34,601 nt of DNA from Deinococcota bacterium (lineage in GTDB: Bacteria > Deinococcota > Deinococci > Deinococcales > Trueperaceae), in NCBI GenBank assembly GCA_963170125.1, contig CAUJFI010000098.1, positions 1 through 34,601 of the forward strand, read 5' to 3'. Within the stretch, counting starts at the first letter, position 1. Every line of letters begins with the position of its first letter. A program made the translations under genes and the position numbers. This document shows, in pieces, positions 24,051-31,013 of the stretch. The notes under the pieces were generated by a model. The model searched no databases. It had not been told where the DNA came from and saw nothing but the letters and a program-made list of their open reading frames with translations.

Positions 24051-24084
24051 AGGAGAGCCGCGGCAGTACTGCCGCGGCTCTCCT
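24051..24084. terminator. Perfect 34-bp palindrome, probable terminator
   Basis: AGGAGAGCCGCGGCAGT (24051-24067) is followed directly by its exact reverse complement (24068-24084). It would form a very stable hairpin with a minimal loop, 30 nt past the regulator stop. There is no T-tract, as with other hairpins in this window. Confidence 0.65.
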
Positions 24085-24127
24085 CAGCTCGCGGTGAGGC
24101 GGCCGAGGGCGACGATACGATGTATCT

Positions 24128-24174
24128 TTTGCGTTCATCACGCTGACCGATTTGCGTTAACCACGCTTACCGAT
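24128..24174. repeat. Two-copy 23-bp tandem repeat in an intergenic region
   Basis: Copies starting at 24128 and 24151 match at 21 of 24 positions (TTTGCGTT...CACGCT...ACCGAT), and a third degenerate start follows at 24174. A small inverted repeat, GATAC-GAT-GTATC (24114-24126), precedes it. The 254-bp space between the regulator and rmlA 3' ends holds no gene that I can see. The function is unknown. Confidence 0.6.
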
Positions 24175-24274
24175 CTGCGCTCGCTCCCCTCCCACGTTCG
24201 CGGCGGCCGCGCCGCGCTCCGGAAGACCGCCCTGCACTTGGCGCGCTCAGGCACCGTTCGGCGCACGGTCGCGC

Positions 24275-25147
24275 CTACCTCTCCACCAACCCCAGCAGGT
24301 ACCGCCCGTACCCGCTCCCGCGCATGCCGTCGGCGAGGCGCGCCAACTGCTCGGCGCCGATCCAGCCGTTCCTGAACGCGACCTCCTCCGGACAGCCGAT
24401 CTTCACGCCCTGCCGCGCCTCGAGCGTCTCAACATAGTTGGAGGCCTGCAGGTAGCTCTCGTGCGTGCCCGTGTCCAACCACGCCATACCCTGGCCGAGC
24501 AGCTCGACGCGCAGGCGCCCTTGCCGCAGGTAAGCGAGGTTCAGGTCCGTGATCTCGAGCTCGCCGCGCTGCGAGGGCCGCAGCCGGCGCGCCTCCTCCG
24601 CTACGCCGGCCGGGTAGAAGTAGAGGCCGGTGACGGCGTAACGGCTGCGCGGCTCGGCCGGCTTCTCCTCGATGCTCGTGGCGCGCCCCGCCTCGTCGAA
24701 CGCCACGACGCCGTAGCGTTCTGGGTCGCTCACCTGGTAGCCGAACACGGACGCCTCGTCGGCGCGTTCGTGAGCGGCGCGCAGCATCCCCGCGAGCCCG
24801 TGGCCGTGGAAGAGGTTGTCGCCGAGAACGAGCGCGGCGGGGTGGTCTGCCAGGAACCCCGCGCCGATCAGGAACGCCTGCGCAATGCCTTCCGGCCGCT
24901 CCTGGACCGCGAACTCGAAGCGCATACCCCACGCCTCACCCGTGCCGAGGAGCTCGCGGAACGCCGGGAGGTCCCTGGGGGTGGAGATCACGAGCACCTC
25001 GCGGACGCCGGCTTGCATCAGCGTCGTGACGGGGTAGTAGACCATCGGCTTGTCGTAGACGGGCAGGAGCTGCTTGCTCACCGCCAGCGTGGCGGGGTAC
25101 AGGCGTGTGCCGGCCCCGCCGGCCAGCACGAAGCCGCGCCGGCTCAT
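24275..25147 (-). CDS. rmlA: Glucose-1-phosphate thymidylyltransferase
   Basis: A 290-residue nucleotidyltransferase making dTDP-glucose from glucose 1-phosphate and dTTP, the first step of dTDP-L-rhamnose synthesis. The signature [20 protein letters not shown] is followed by [41 protein letters not shown] and a late [15 protein letters not shown]. Length is normal for the family. It is last of the five-gene minus-strand operon and starts 67 bp after rmlB stops. A Shine-Dalgarno sequence is not evident. Confidence 0.95.
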   Translation of the reverse strand: MSRRGFVLAGGAGTRLYPATLAVSKQLLPVYDKPMVYYPVTTLMQAGVREVLVISTPRDLPAFRELLGTGEAWGMRFEFAVQERPEGIAQAFLIGAGFLADHPAALVLGDNLFHGHGLAGMLRAAHERADEASVFGYQVSDPERYGVVAFDEAGRATSIEEKPAEPRSRYAVTGLYFYPAGVAEEARRLRPSQRGELEITDLNLAYLRQGRLRVELLGQGMAWLDTGTHESYLQASNYVETLEARQGVKIGCPEEVAFRNGWIGAEQLARLADGMRGSGYGRYLLGLVER

Positions 25148-25214
25148 GCTGCCGCCCGCGCGTGACGGCGGTCATGCCCGACCCGGTCCGGGCCGGTGGG
25201 GCGGAGGCCGAGGC

Positions 25215-26372
25215 TCATGGCCGCCGCGCCCCCCCGGCTGCCACGCCCAGGCCGAGGCGCCCGAGGTCGTAGCGCTCGGTCACGGAACGGACCCACGCTT
25301 GGTTCTCCACGTACCACCGCACGGTGTCTCGCAGGCCATCGTCGAACGGCACGCGCCTCCGCCAGCCGAGCTCGGCCTCGGCTCGGCTCGAGTCGACGGC
25401 GTAACGCCGGTCGTGGCCGGGGCGGTCGGCGACGCTCCTGATCAGGCGGCGGTAGTCGCCTCGGCCGGGAGCGAGGTCGTTGAGATGGCCGAGGAGCCGC
25501 TCGAGGAGGGCGCGGTTCGGCAGCTCGTGGCCGCCGCCCATGAGGTAGGTGGCGCCCGGCGCGCCGCGCTCCGCCACGGCCACGAGGCCGCGCGCGTGAT
25601 CGTCGACGTGCAGCCAGTCGCGGACCTGCGCGCCGTCGCCGTACATGGGCACGCTTTCGCCCGCCAGCGCGCGGTTGATGGCCAGCGGCACGAGCTTCTC
25701 CGGGAACTGGAACGGCCCGTAGTTGTTGGCGGCGTGCGTCGTCATCACCGGCAGGCCGAAGGTGTGGAAGTAGGCGCCAGCGAAGTGATCGGCCGCGGCC
25801 TTGCTCGCGCTGTACGGCGAGCGCGGGGCGTACGGGCTGCTCTCGTCGAACACGCCCGTGGGACCGAGGCTGCCGTAGACCTCGTCCGTGCTCACGTTGA
25901 CCAGCCGGAACGCGGCGCGCTCGGCGGCCGGCAGACCCTGCCAGTAGCGCCTGACGGCTTCCAGCAGGTTGAACGTGCCGACGGTGTTGGCCTGCAGGAA
26001 GGCGCCCGGCCCGTCGATGGAGCGGTCGACGTGCGTCTCGGCGGCCAGGTGGAAGACGACCGCAGGGCGCTCCTCATCGAGGAGGGCCGACACTCCCGCT
26101 ACGTCGTTGACGTCGAGCCTCACGAGCCGGTGCGCCGGCTCACCCCCTGCCGAGCGCAGGCGCTCCGGGTCGGCCGCGTAGGTGAAGGCGTCTACGCTCA
26201 CGACGCGCACGGCTTCGTCGGATCTGTCGCTGGCCCTGTCGAAGGCTCCGTCATCGCCGCTAGTGTCGGCCGCGGTGTCGAGTCTGCTGCCGGCCCCGCC
26301 GCGTGCTACGAGGTGGCGCACGAGTGCGGAGCCGATGAAGCCCGCCGCGCCCGTCACTAGGTAGGTCGTCAC
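25215..26372 (-). CDS. rmlB: dTDP-glucose 4,6-dehydratase, with N-terminal insertion
   Basis: An extended SDR enzyme converting dTDP-glucose to dTDP-4-keto-6-deoxyglucose with bound NAD+. It has the Rossmann loop GAAGFIGS (residues 8-15), HLAAETHVDRSIDGP, VSTDEVYGSLG and the YSASK active site, with NNYGPFQFPEKLVPL and GRGDYR-like regions later. At 385 residues it exceeds the usual 330-360, mainly through a D/A/S-rich insert at about residues 26-54 between the first helix and second strand. GTG 26372 was chosen because it overlaps the rmlC stop (GTGA); the open frame upstream is a shadow of rmlC. Confidence 0.93.
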   Translation of the reverse strand: MTTYLVTGAAGFIGSALVRHLVARGGAGSRLDTAADTSGDDGAFDRASDRSDEAVRVVSVDAFTYAADPERLRSAGGEPAHRLVRLDVNDVAGVSALLDEERPAVVFHLAAETHVDRSIDGPGAFLQANTVGTFNLLEAVRRYWQGLPAAERAAFRLVNVSTDEVYGSLGPTGVFDESSPYAPRSPYSASKAAADHFAGAYFHTFGLPVMTTHAANNYGPFQFPEKLVPLAINRALAGESVPMYGDGAQVRDWLHVDDHARGLVAVAERGAPGATYLMGGGHELPNRALLERLLGHLNDLAPGRGDYRRLIRSVADRPGHDRRYAVDSSRAEAELGWRRRVPFDDGLRDTVRWYVENQAWVRSVTERYDLGRLGLGVAAGGARRP

Positions 26373-26923
26373 GGTCTGCCCTCCGGGAACGCCTCGAGGT
26401 CGGCCAGGAGCGGCAGCTGGGAGTCCCTGGCGGACAGGACCGGACCGGCGGCGCCCCAGTCGACCCCTAGGGTCGGGTCGTCCCAACGGACGCCAGCGTC
26501 CGCGGCGGGCAGGTACGGACGATCGGTCTTGTACAGCACGTCTGCCACCTCCGATAACACGAGGAAGCCGTGGGCGAACCCGGCCGGTACCCAGACTTGT
26601 CGCAGGTCGACGTCGTCGAGCACGACACTCACCCACCTGGCGAAGGTAGCGGAGCCGCGCCGCAGGTCGACCGCTACGTCCAGTATCCTCCCGCGCGCCA
26701 CCCCGACGAGTTTGCCCTGCGAGTGCCGTCCGGTCTGGAAGTGCAGGCCGCGTAGCACCCCGCGGGTCGAGCGCGAGTGGTTGTCCTGCGCGAACCGCAG
26801 CGGCAACCCCGCCTCGGCGAACGCCGCCTCGTTCCACCGCTCCAGGAAGAAGCCCCGCGAGTCCGGCTTGACGGTCGGCGTGACCAGCTTGACGTCCGGG
26901 ATGGCGAGGGCGGTCACGTTCAC
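26369..26923 (-). CDS. rmlC: dTDP-4-dehydrorhamnose 3,5-epimerase
   Basis: A 184-residue cupin epimerase, third step of dTDP-L-rhamnose synthesis. Recognisable are VKPDSRGFFLERWNEAAFAEAGL, the active-site segment RGVLRGLHFQ with the catalytic His, GKLVGVARGRILDVAVDLR, WVPAGFAHGFLVLSE and VLYKTDRPYLP. I start it at GTG 26923 because that overlaps the rmlD stop in a GTGA; an upstream start at 26950 would add 9 residues. Its own stop overlaps rmlB in the same way, so the rml genes are translationally coupled. Confidence 0.94.
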   Translation of the reverse strand: MNVTALAIPDVKLVTPTVKPDSRGFFLERWNEAAFAEAGLPLRFAQDNHSRSTRGVLRGLHFQTGRHSQGKLVGVARGRILDVAVDLRRGSATFARWVSVVLDDVDLRQVWVPAGFAHGFLVLSEVADVLYKTDRPYLPAADAGVRWDDPTLGVDWGAAGPVLSARDSQLPLLADLEAFPEGRP

Positions 26924-27681
26924 GGCGTCGCCCGCCCTCGTCCTTGCCATGCGGAGCGCAAGCGCGCGAAGCGCGTCACGTCGAGGGAGACGTCGTCCGG
27001 CAGCGGCACGCCGGCCTCGACCTTGCTCGCGCGCCGCACCCGGGGCGCCCTCCGCGAGGCCAGCTCGAAGACGCTCTTGCGCTCAGTGGCGACGTGCAGG
27101 GTGTCGTCCTCGACCTCGTCCAGGTGCGCGATGAGCTCGGCCAGCAGCGGGGCCATGACGTCGACGTAGTCCTGAGACGTGTAGAGGTCGTCGAAAGCCG
27201 TCGGGTAGGGCCACGCGCGCGGCCGGAAGCTCGTGCGCACCACGAGGGAGCCGGGCAGCGCCCGCACGGCCTCCTCGGCCATGAGCTTCGTAAGCGAGTA
27301 GTAGTTGCGTACCGGACCGGGCACATCGTCCTCACGGTAGCCCCCGCGGTCGCCGAAGAACACGTAATCCGTCGAGACGTGCACCAACCGGGCGCCGGCC
27401 TCCCTGGCGGCCCTCACGACGTTGCGCGTGCCCACGACGTTGACGGACCAGCACCGCTCGCGCTCGACCTCGGCCGCGCGGACGTCCGTGTAGGCGGCGC
27501 AGTGGACGACGACGCGCGGCTCGGCCGCCGCGATCGCACGGGCGGTGCCGCGTTCGTCCGTCACGTCCAGCTCCAGCGAGGTCGGTGCCGCCGCGCCCGG
27601 CAGGAAGGGGAGTAACTCGCGCCCCAGGACGCCGCTCCCGCCGGTCAACAGCAGGCCGCCGGCAGTTGACAACGGTGACAC
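26920..27681 (-). CDS. rmlD: dTDP-4-dehydrorhamnose reductase-like SDR
   Basis: A 253-residue short-chain reductase of the RmlD substrate-binding family, which would reduce dTDP-4-keto-L-rhamnose to dTDP-L-rhamnose. The Rossmann loop is LLTGGSGVLGREL, followed by HCAAYTDVRAAEVER, VNVVGTRNVV, VSTDYVFFGDRGGYRED and the YSLTK active site. It is shorter than typical RmlD (280-300 residues), and its C-terminal substrate domain is reduced, so another sugar-nucleotide reduction is possible. GTG 27681 leaves a 13-bp gap after the wzz-like gene; starts at 27735 (overlapping) or TTG 27672 are alternatives. Context strongly supports the rml role. Confidence 0.85.
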   Translation of the reverse strand: MSPLSTAGGLLLTGGSGVLGRELLPFLPGAAAPTSLELDVTDERGTARAIAAAEPRVVVHCAAYTDVRAAEVERERCWSVNVVGTRNVVRAAREAGARLVHVSTDYVFFGDRGGYREDDVPGPVRNYYSLTKLMAEEAVRALPGSLVVRTSFRPRAWPYPTAFDDLYTSQDYVDVMAPLLAELIAHLDEVEDDTLHVATERKSVFELASRRAPRVRRASKVEAGVPLPDDVSLDVTRFARLRSAWQGRGRATP

Positions 27682-27694
27682 GGTCGGAGCCGTC

Positions 27695-29179
27695 CTAACT
27701 ACGCCGGCTCGGGCCCTGCCGCGCCTGCGCGTCACGCTGGTCCGTACCCGTCGGCACCTGGCTACTGAAGGGGTTGCCGCCGCCCGCGGCCACGCGGGGC
27801 GCGCGCGCGGGTGCAGCCGGCTCGGCCACGGCTGCTCGCAGGAACAGGAAGAGCGTGGCGAGTAGCCCGCCGACGAGGAGGGCAGCCACGGTGATCGTGA
27901 GGCGGTTCCTCGGCTTGGATTCGAGCGGCTCGGAAGCGGAGATGATCACCCGCGCGGCGTCGTTGACCATGCCCTGCTGGAGGGTGAGGAGCGGCATGAC
28001 CGCGGTCACGCGGTCGTACGCCGCCGTCGCGTTGCGCAGGGCGGCTTGCGGGGTCGCGGCGCGCAGCTCCAGGTCGGCCAGTCGTTCGCGCAGCACCGTC
28101 GCTTCCCGCTCGGCCCTGTCGGAGTCGTTCTGCAGCTGGTCGCGCTCGGCTACCTGGCCGGCCAGGTCCGCCGCCAACGACTCGAGGCGCGCGCGGCTTA
28201 CGAGCGCGAGGACGCTCTGGTCGCCGCTGGCCACCCCGGCCGGGAGTTGAGCGATGGCGGCCGTGAAGCCGGCGGCCGTGGCGGCGTCGAGCACGCCCGC
28301 GTCGACCAGCGTCCTGACCTGCGCTTCCAACGGTTCGGGCGACGCCTCCGAGCGCGCGGCGGCGGCGGCCGAGAGGAGCGCTTGCCTAGCGCCGTTCGAC
28401 ACGATCAGGATGTCCAACTCGGCGAGGCGCGAGCGGGCGGCCGCCTGTTGGATGGCCAACTGCGCTAGTTGGCTCTGCAGGGCCGGCCGGGCGTCCTCCT
28501 TGGAGAAGGCCGTCCAGGCGTCCCTGGCGCTGGCGAGCTCCGCTTCCCGCGCCGCCAGCTCCCGGGTGGCCGCGGTGACCGAGACGTCGACGGCGCCGAG
28601 CATGGCCGCCGTGGCAGCCCGCGCGCCGGCCTGGGCCCAGGCGTTGGCGAGGCCTGCCGCCTGCGCCGGGCTGCCGGCGGTGGCGGTGTGCTGGACGGTG
28701 AGCTGCCCGCGCGACTGGTTCGCCGTGTCGATGGCGGTCAGTTTGAGCCTCTGCGTCAGCCCCTGCAGGGCCTCTGGATCGGTCGTCCTGGCTGTCAGGC
28801 CGGCGGTAGGCGCCGGGGCGACCTGTGTCGTCGTCGCCGTCGTCTCGCCCCCTCCGTCTTCCGCAGCCTCCCGCCGGGCCGGTGCCGCCGCGGCCTCCTC
28901 GAGCGCCTCCGTCAGTACGGCGTTCGACATCGCCAACGACGTGTACGACTGCATGCCCATGCCCACCTGGGGCACCAGGCTCGCCAGCTCGCCTGACGTG
29001 ATCGGTTGTGGGGCCGTGACCTGGACGGTGGCGCTGGCCACGAAGGCCGCGGGGCGGGTCGAGAGGTACGCGAACGCCGCGCCGGCCGCCGCCACTGCGA
29101 CGATGACGATGAGCGGGAGACCGCGACAGAAGATGAGGTAGATGTCGCGGAGCGAGACCTCGTCGGTGCGCTCGATCAC
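27695..29179 (-). CDS. Wzz-like chain-length/polysaccharide co-polymerase protein
   Basis: A 494-residue bitopic membrane protein. An N-terminal VSLRDIYLIFCRG segment leads to TM1 (about 18-41). A large Ala-rich extracytoplasmic region with long coiled-coil heptads follows (about 180-420), then TM2 (about 425-447) and a 47-residue Pro/Gly/Arg tail. This is the plan of Wzz/Wzc-N polysaccharide co-polymerases that set chain length. No BY-kinase domain is attached or encoded in the window. GTG 29179 is chosen because AAGGAG lies 9 nt upstream; the frame is open to 29263. It heads the rml operon. Confidence 0.82.
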   Translation of the reverse strand: MIERTDEVSLRDIYLIFCRGLPLIVIVAVAAAGAAFAYLSTRPAAFVASATVQVTAPQPITSGELASLVPQVGMGMQSYTSLAMSNAVLTEALEEAAAAPARREAAEDGGGETTATTTQVAPAPTAGLTARTTDPEALQGLTQRLKLTAIDTANQSRGQLTVQHTATAGSPAQAAGLANAWAQAGARAATAAMLGAVDVSVTAATRELAAREAELASARDAWTAFSKEDARPALQSQLAQLAIQQAAARSRLAELDILIVSNGARQALLSAAAAARSEASPEPLEAQVRTLVDAGVLDAATAAGFTAAIAQLPAGVASGDQSVLALVSRARLESLAADLAGQVAERDQLQNDSDRAEREATVLRERLADLELRAATPQAALRNATAAYDRVTAVMPLLTLQQGMVNDAARVIISASEPLESKPRNRLTITVAALLVGGLLATLFLFLRAAVAEPAAPARAPRVAAGGGNPFSSQVPTGTDQRDAQARQGPSRRS

Positions 29180-29188
29180 GGGGGCGTA

Positions 29189-29221
29189 CTCCTTGGGCTC
29201 GTTCAAAGCCAGACTAGGATA
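29189..29221 (-). promoter_or_regulatory. Promoter and Shine-Dalgarno region of the wzz-rml operon
   Basis: On the minus strand, overlapping -10 candidates TATCCT (29216-29221) and TAGTCT (29211-29216) precede AAGGAG (29189-29194) and GTG 29179. This is a normal short leader, unlike the leaderless genes nearby. No convincing -35 is seen. Confidence 0.45.
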
Positions 29222-29318
29222 CGGCACGAAGCGGCACGAGGCTCTGACGCCGCTCTCACGCACACGGTGCGCGGCGGCTGGCTAGACCTGTCTGGCTCGG
29301 GGCCGGTGCTGACACCGA

Positions 29319-29347
29319 CTGACGCGCCTGGCGCTCGGCTGCGTCAG
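29319..29347. terminator. Hairpin overlapping the stop of the uncharacterised gene
   Basis: CTGACGC (29319-29325) pairs with GCGTCAG (29341-29347). An inner GCC/GGC pairing extends the stem with one bulge. The 3' arm contains the stop codon of the 29344-30504 gene. A second small hairpin, CGGTG-ctga-CACCG, lies at 29304-29317. Confidence 0.5.
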
Positions 29348-30504
29348 CGAACCGCCACCTCGCGCAGCATGCCGGAACCCTCCAACCGCTCGAGCCACGG
29401 TCGCATGTCGCCCAGCTCCAGGCCGAGCGCCTCTGCGGTGTGGCCGAGGGTCTCGCCCTTGCCGAGCGCTTCGAGGAGGCGTTGGCCCTCGGCGCCGTGC
29501 TCGGAGCGGAAGCTCATGTGCAGGGCGGTCATCGGGTTGAGCGCGTCGCGGCCCCGCAGCGTGAGGGCGAACCGGCGGTCCTCCCAGCCCGGGGGCTCGT
29601 CGGGGAGCTCGAGTTGCGGGGCGCGCTCGACGGCCTGCTCCGCCAGAGCGTACCGGCGCGTCGGACCCTCCGTCGCCGCAAGGACCTCCAGGAACGCCTG
29701 GCCCTGCTTGTAGTACCTGAAGCCCGAGCCGAAGACCTCGAGGCCGGTGAACGCCGGGCCGTCGGCCGGCGCGCTCCTGCCGAGGGCGAGCGCCGCGAGC
29801 GGCAGGATGACGGCGGGCTCCAAGGCGTCCAGCTCCAGCAGGCCCTTGGCGCGGGCCTGGCCGGCCTTCTGGAGCGCCCTCATCGCCTCCGCCCGGTCGT
29901 GGAGCGCGCCGCCCACCTCATGCACGGCCGCCCTCACGCTGCCGCCGACGAGCAGGGCGACTGAGCGTTCGCGCTCGGTCGCGTAGCTGAGGCAACCGTT
30001 GAACCCGGACTCATGCAGGCGTTCGAGCAGGTCGGGTAGGTCGATGGCGCCCGGGGTCAGCCGCTGGGGCGGGGCCAGGCGCGGCAGCGCGCGCAGGAGC
30101 GGCGACTTGCTGGCGGGGAAGCGCGGCGGCAGCTGGGGGGTCACGGAGGGTTCGTGCGTATGCAGATGGAAGCGCTGCTCCGGAGCATCGAGGTGCGCGT
30201 ACGGCCCGAGCTTGAAGCTCGCCTCCACCTGGCCGCGGGCGAGGAGGAGGAGCGTGGTGCCGTTGCCGTCCGCCAGCGCCAGGGTGCCGGAGTGCCTGAT
30301 GGCGCGCAGGTTCTCGAGGAGCCACTCGGCGCTGTGCTCACCCGTGTCGCCGAGCATCCCTTGAGCGCCAGCCCCGGTGCCCGGGTCGGCGTCCTGGGAC
30401 CGGTTCGCGCTCTGGGCGCCCAGCCCCAACGTCGCCTGCTCGGATTGCGCAGCACCGGTCTGACGCGCTCGGGTGCCGCGGCCGTCGCCGCCCGTCTCGT
30501 TCAC
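29344..30504 (-). CDS. Uncharacterised protein, possible DUF4388-like N-terminal region
   Basis: A 386-residue cytoplasmic protein (no TM or signal) that I cannot place with confidence. After a disordered Gly/Ala/Gln-rich start (about 1-55), SAEWLLENLRAIRHSGTLALADGNGTTLLLLARGQVEASF resembles the DUF4388/PATAN fold found in bacterial signalling proteins. A second similar stretch occurs at about 155-200 (LPDLLERLHESGFNGCLSYAT...SVALLVGGSVRAAVHE). The C-terminal 60 residues look like a helical winged-helix or SAM-like domain. GTG 30504 overlaps the NUDIX stop (GTGA), so the two are coupled. Function is unknown. Confidence 0.72.
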   Translation of the reverse strand: MNETGGDGRGTRARQTGAAQSEQATLGLGAQSANRSQDADPGTGAGAQGMLGDTGEHSAEWLLENLRAIRHSGTLALADGNGTTLLLLARGQVEASFKLGPYAHLDAPEQRFHLHTHEPSVTPQLPPRFPASKSPLLRALPRLAPPQRLTPGAIDLPDLLERLHESGFNGCLSYATERERSVALLVGGSVRAAVHEVGGALHDRAEAMRALQKAGQARAKGLLELDALEPAVILPLAALALGRSAPADGPAFTGLEVFGSGFRYYKQGQAFLEVLAATEGPTRRYALAEQAVERAPQLELPDEPPGWEDRRFALTLRGRDALNPMTALHMSFRSEHGAEGQRLLEALGKGETLGHTAEALGLELGDMRPWLERLEGSGMLREVAVR

Positions 30505-30953
30505 GCGCTTCGTTCCCCCTCGTTCAGGACGCGCCTGAGGAGGTCGCGGTCGGTGCGGTGCGTCAGGAGCTCGAACGCTTCCGCGGGCGGGTAGAAGCCT
30601 CCCGCCACGAACGCTTCCTCCGTGACGTTGGTCGCGGTGTCCTCCGCCTCGCAGCGGAACCAGGTTATGAGCCGGTACACACCCCGCGGGTTGCGGTAGT
30701 AGGTCGTCCAGGTGCGCTTCGGGTGGTCGCAGTGCGCACGCACGCCCGCCTCCTCGGCCACCTCCCTGAGGGCGGCCTGGAGCTGCGTCTCGCCCAGCTC
30801 GACGTGCCCCTTCGGGAACACCCAGTGACCGCTACCGTGCCTCAGGAGGAGCACCTTCCCGCCGGGTCCGAAGACGACGCCGCCAGCGCCCGCGACCGTC
30901 GAAGCGGCCGCGTCGCGCGCTCGAGAGGGTCGGTCGGGGCGGCGGCGTGACAT
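30501..30953 (-). CDS. NUDIX hydrolase
   Basis: A 150-residue Mg2+-dependent pyrophosphohydrolase. The NUDIX box is complete: GHVELGET, seven residues later REVAEEAGV, fitting GX5EX7REUXEEXGU. The phosphate-side loop GSGHWVFPKGH precedes it. The family cleaves nucleoside diphosphate-linked compounds such as Ap4A, and the WVFPKGHVE pattern resembles diadenosine polyphosphate hydrolases, but the substrate is open. ATG 30953 is chosen because TAGCAT lies 8 nt upstream and conserved sequence begins soon after; the longer frame to 31106 runs through the amiC end. Confidence 0.92.
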   Translation of the reverse strand: MSRRRPDRPSRARDAAASTVAGAGGVVFGPGGKVLLLRHGSGHWVFPKGHVELGETQLQAALREVAEEAGVRAHCDHPKRTWTTYYRNPRGVYRLITWFRCEAEDTATNVTEEAFVAGGFYPPAEAFELLTHRTDRDLLRRVLNEGERSA

Positions 30954-30961
30954 GCCCCAAC

Positions 30962-30967
30962 ATGCTA
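30962..30967 (-). promoter_or_regulatory. Candidate -10 box, leaderless NUDIX mRNA
   Basis: TAGCAT on the minus strand, 8 nt before ATG 30953; no Shine-Dalgarno sequence. Confidence 0.45.
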
Positions 30968-30998
30968 CACCGCTCCCAAACGGCCGTTCTCTAGCCTT

Positions 30999-31013
30999 GG
31001 CGCTTCTAGCGCC
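30999..31013 (-). terminator. Hairpin overlapping the amiC stop
   Basis: GGCGCT (30999-31004) and AGCGCC (31008-31013) form a 6-bp stem with a 3-nt loop that includes the TAG stop of the amidase gene (31006-31008). No T-tract follows. Confidence 0.4.

Noticed and set aside
24051..24084. Phage or IS attachment/terminal repeat
   Set aside because: It is a single palindrome with no transposase, integrase or second copy in the window.
24128..24174. CRISPR array
   Set aside because: The units are adjacent at 23-bp period without spacers, only two clear copies exist, and no cas gene is present.
25074..26360. 428-codon plus frame over rmlA/rmlB
   Set aside because: It is antisense to genes with full RmlA/RmlB signatures and has biased Arg/Val/Gly composition and no motif.
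27695..29179. Tyrosine autokinase (Wzc) fused to the Wzz domain
   Set aside because: The C-terminal tail after TM2 is 47 residues of Pro/Gly/Arg and has no Walker motifs.
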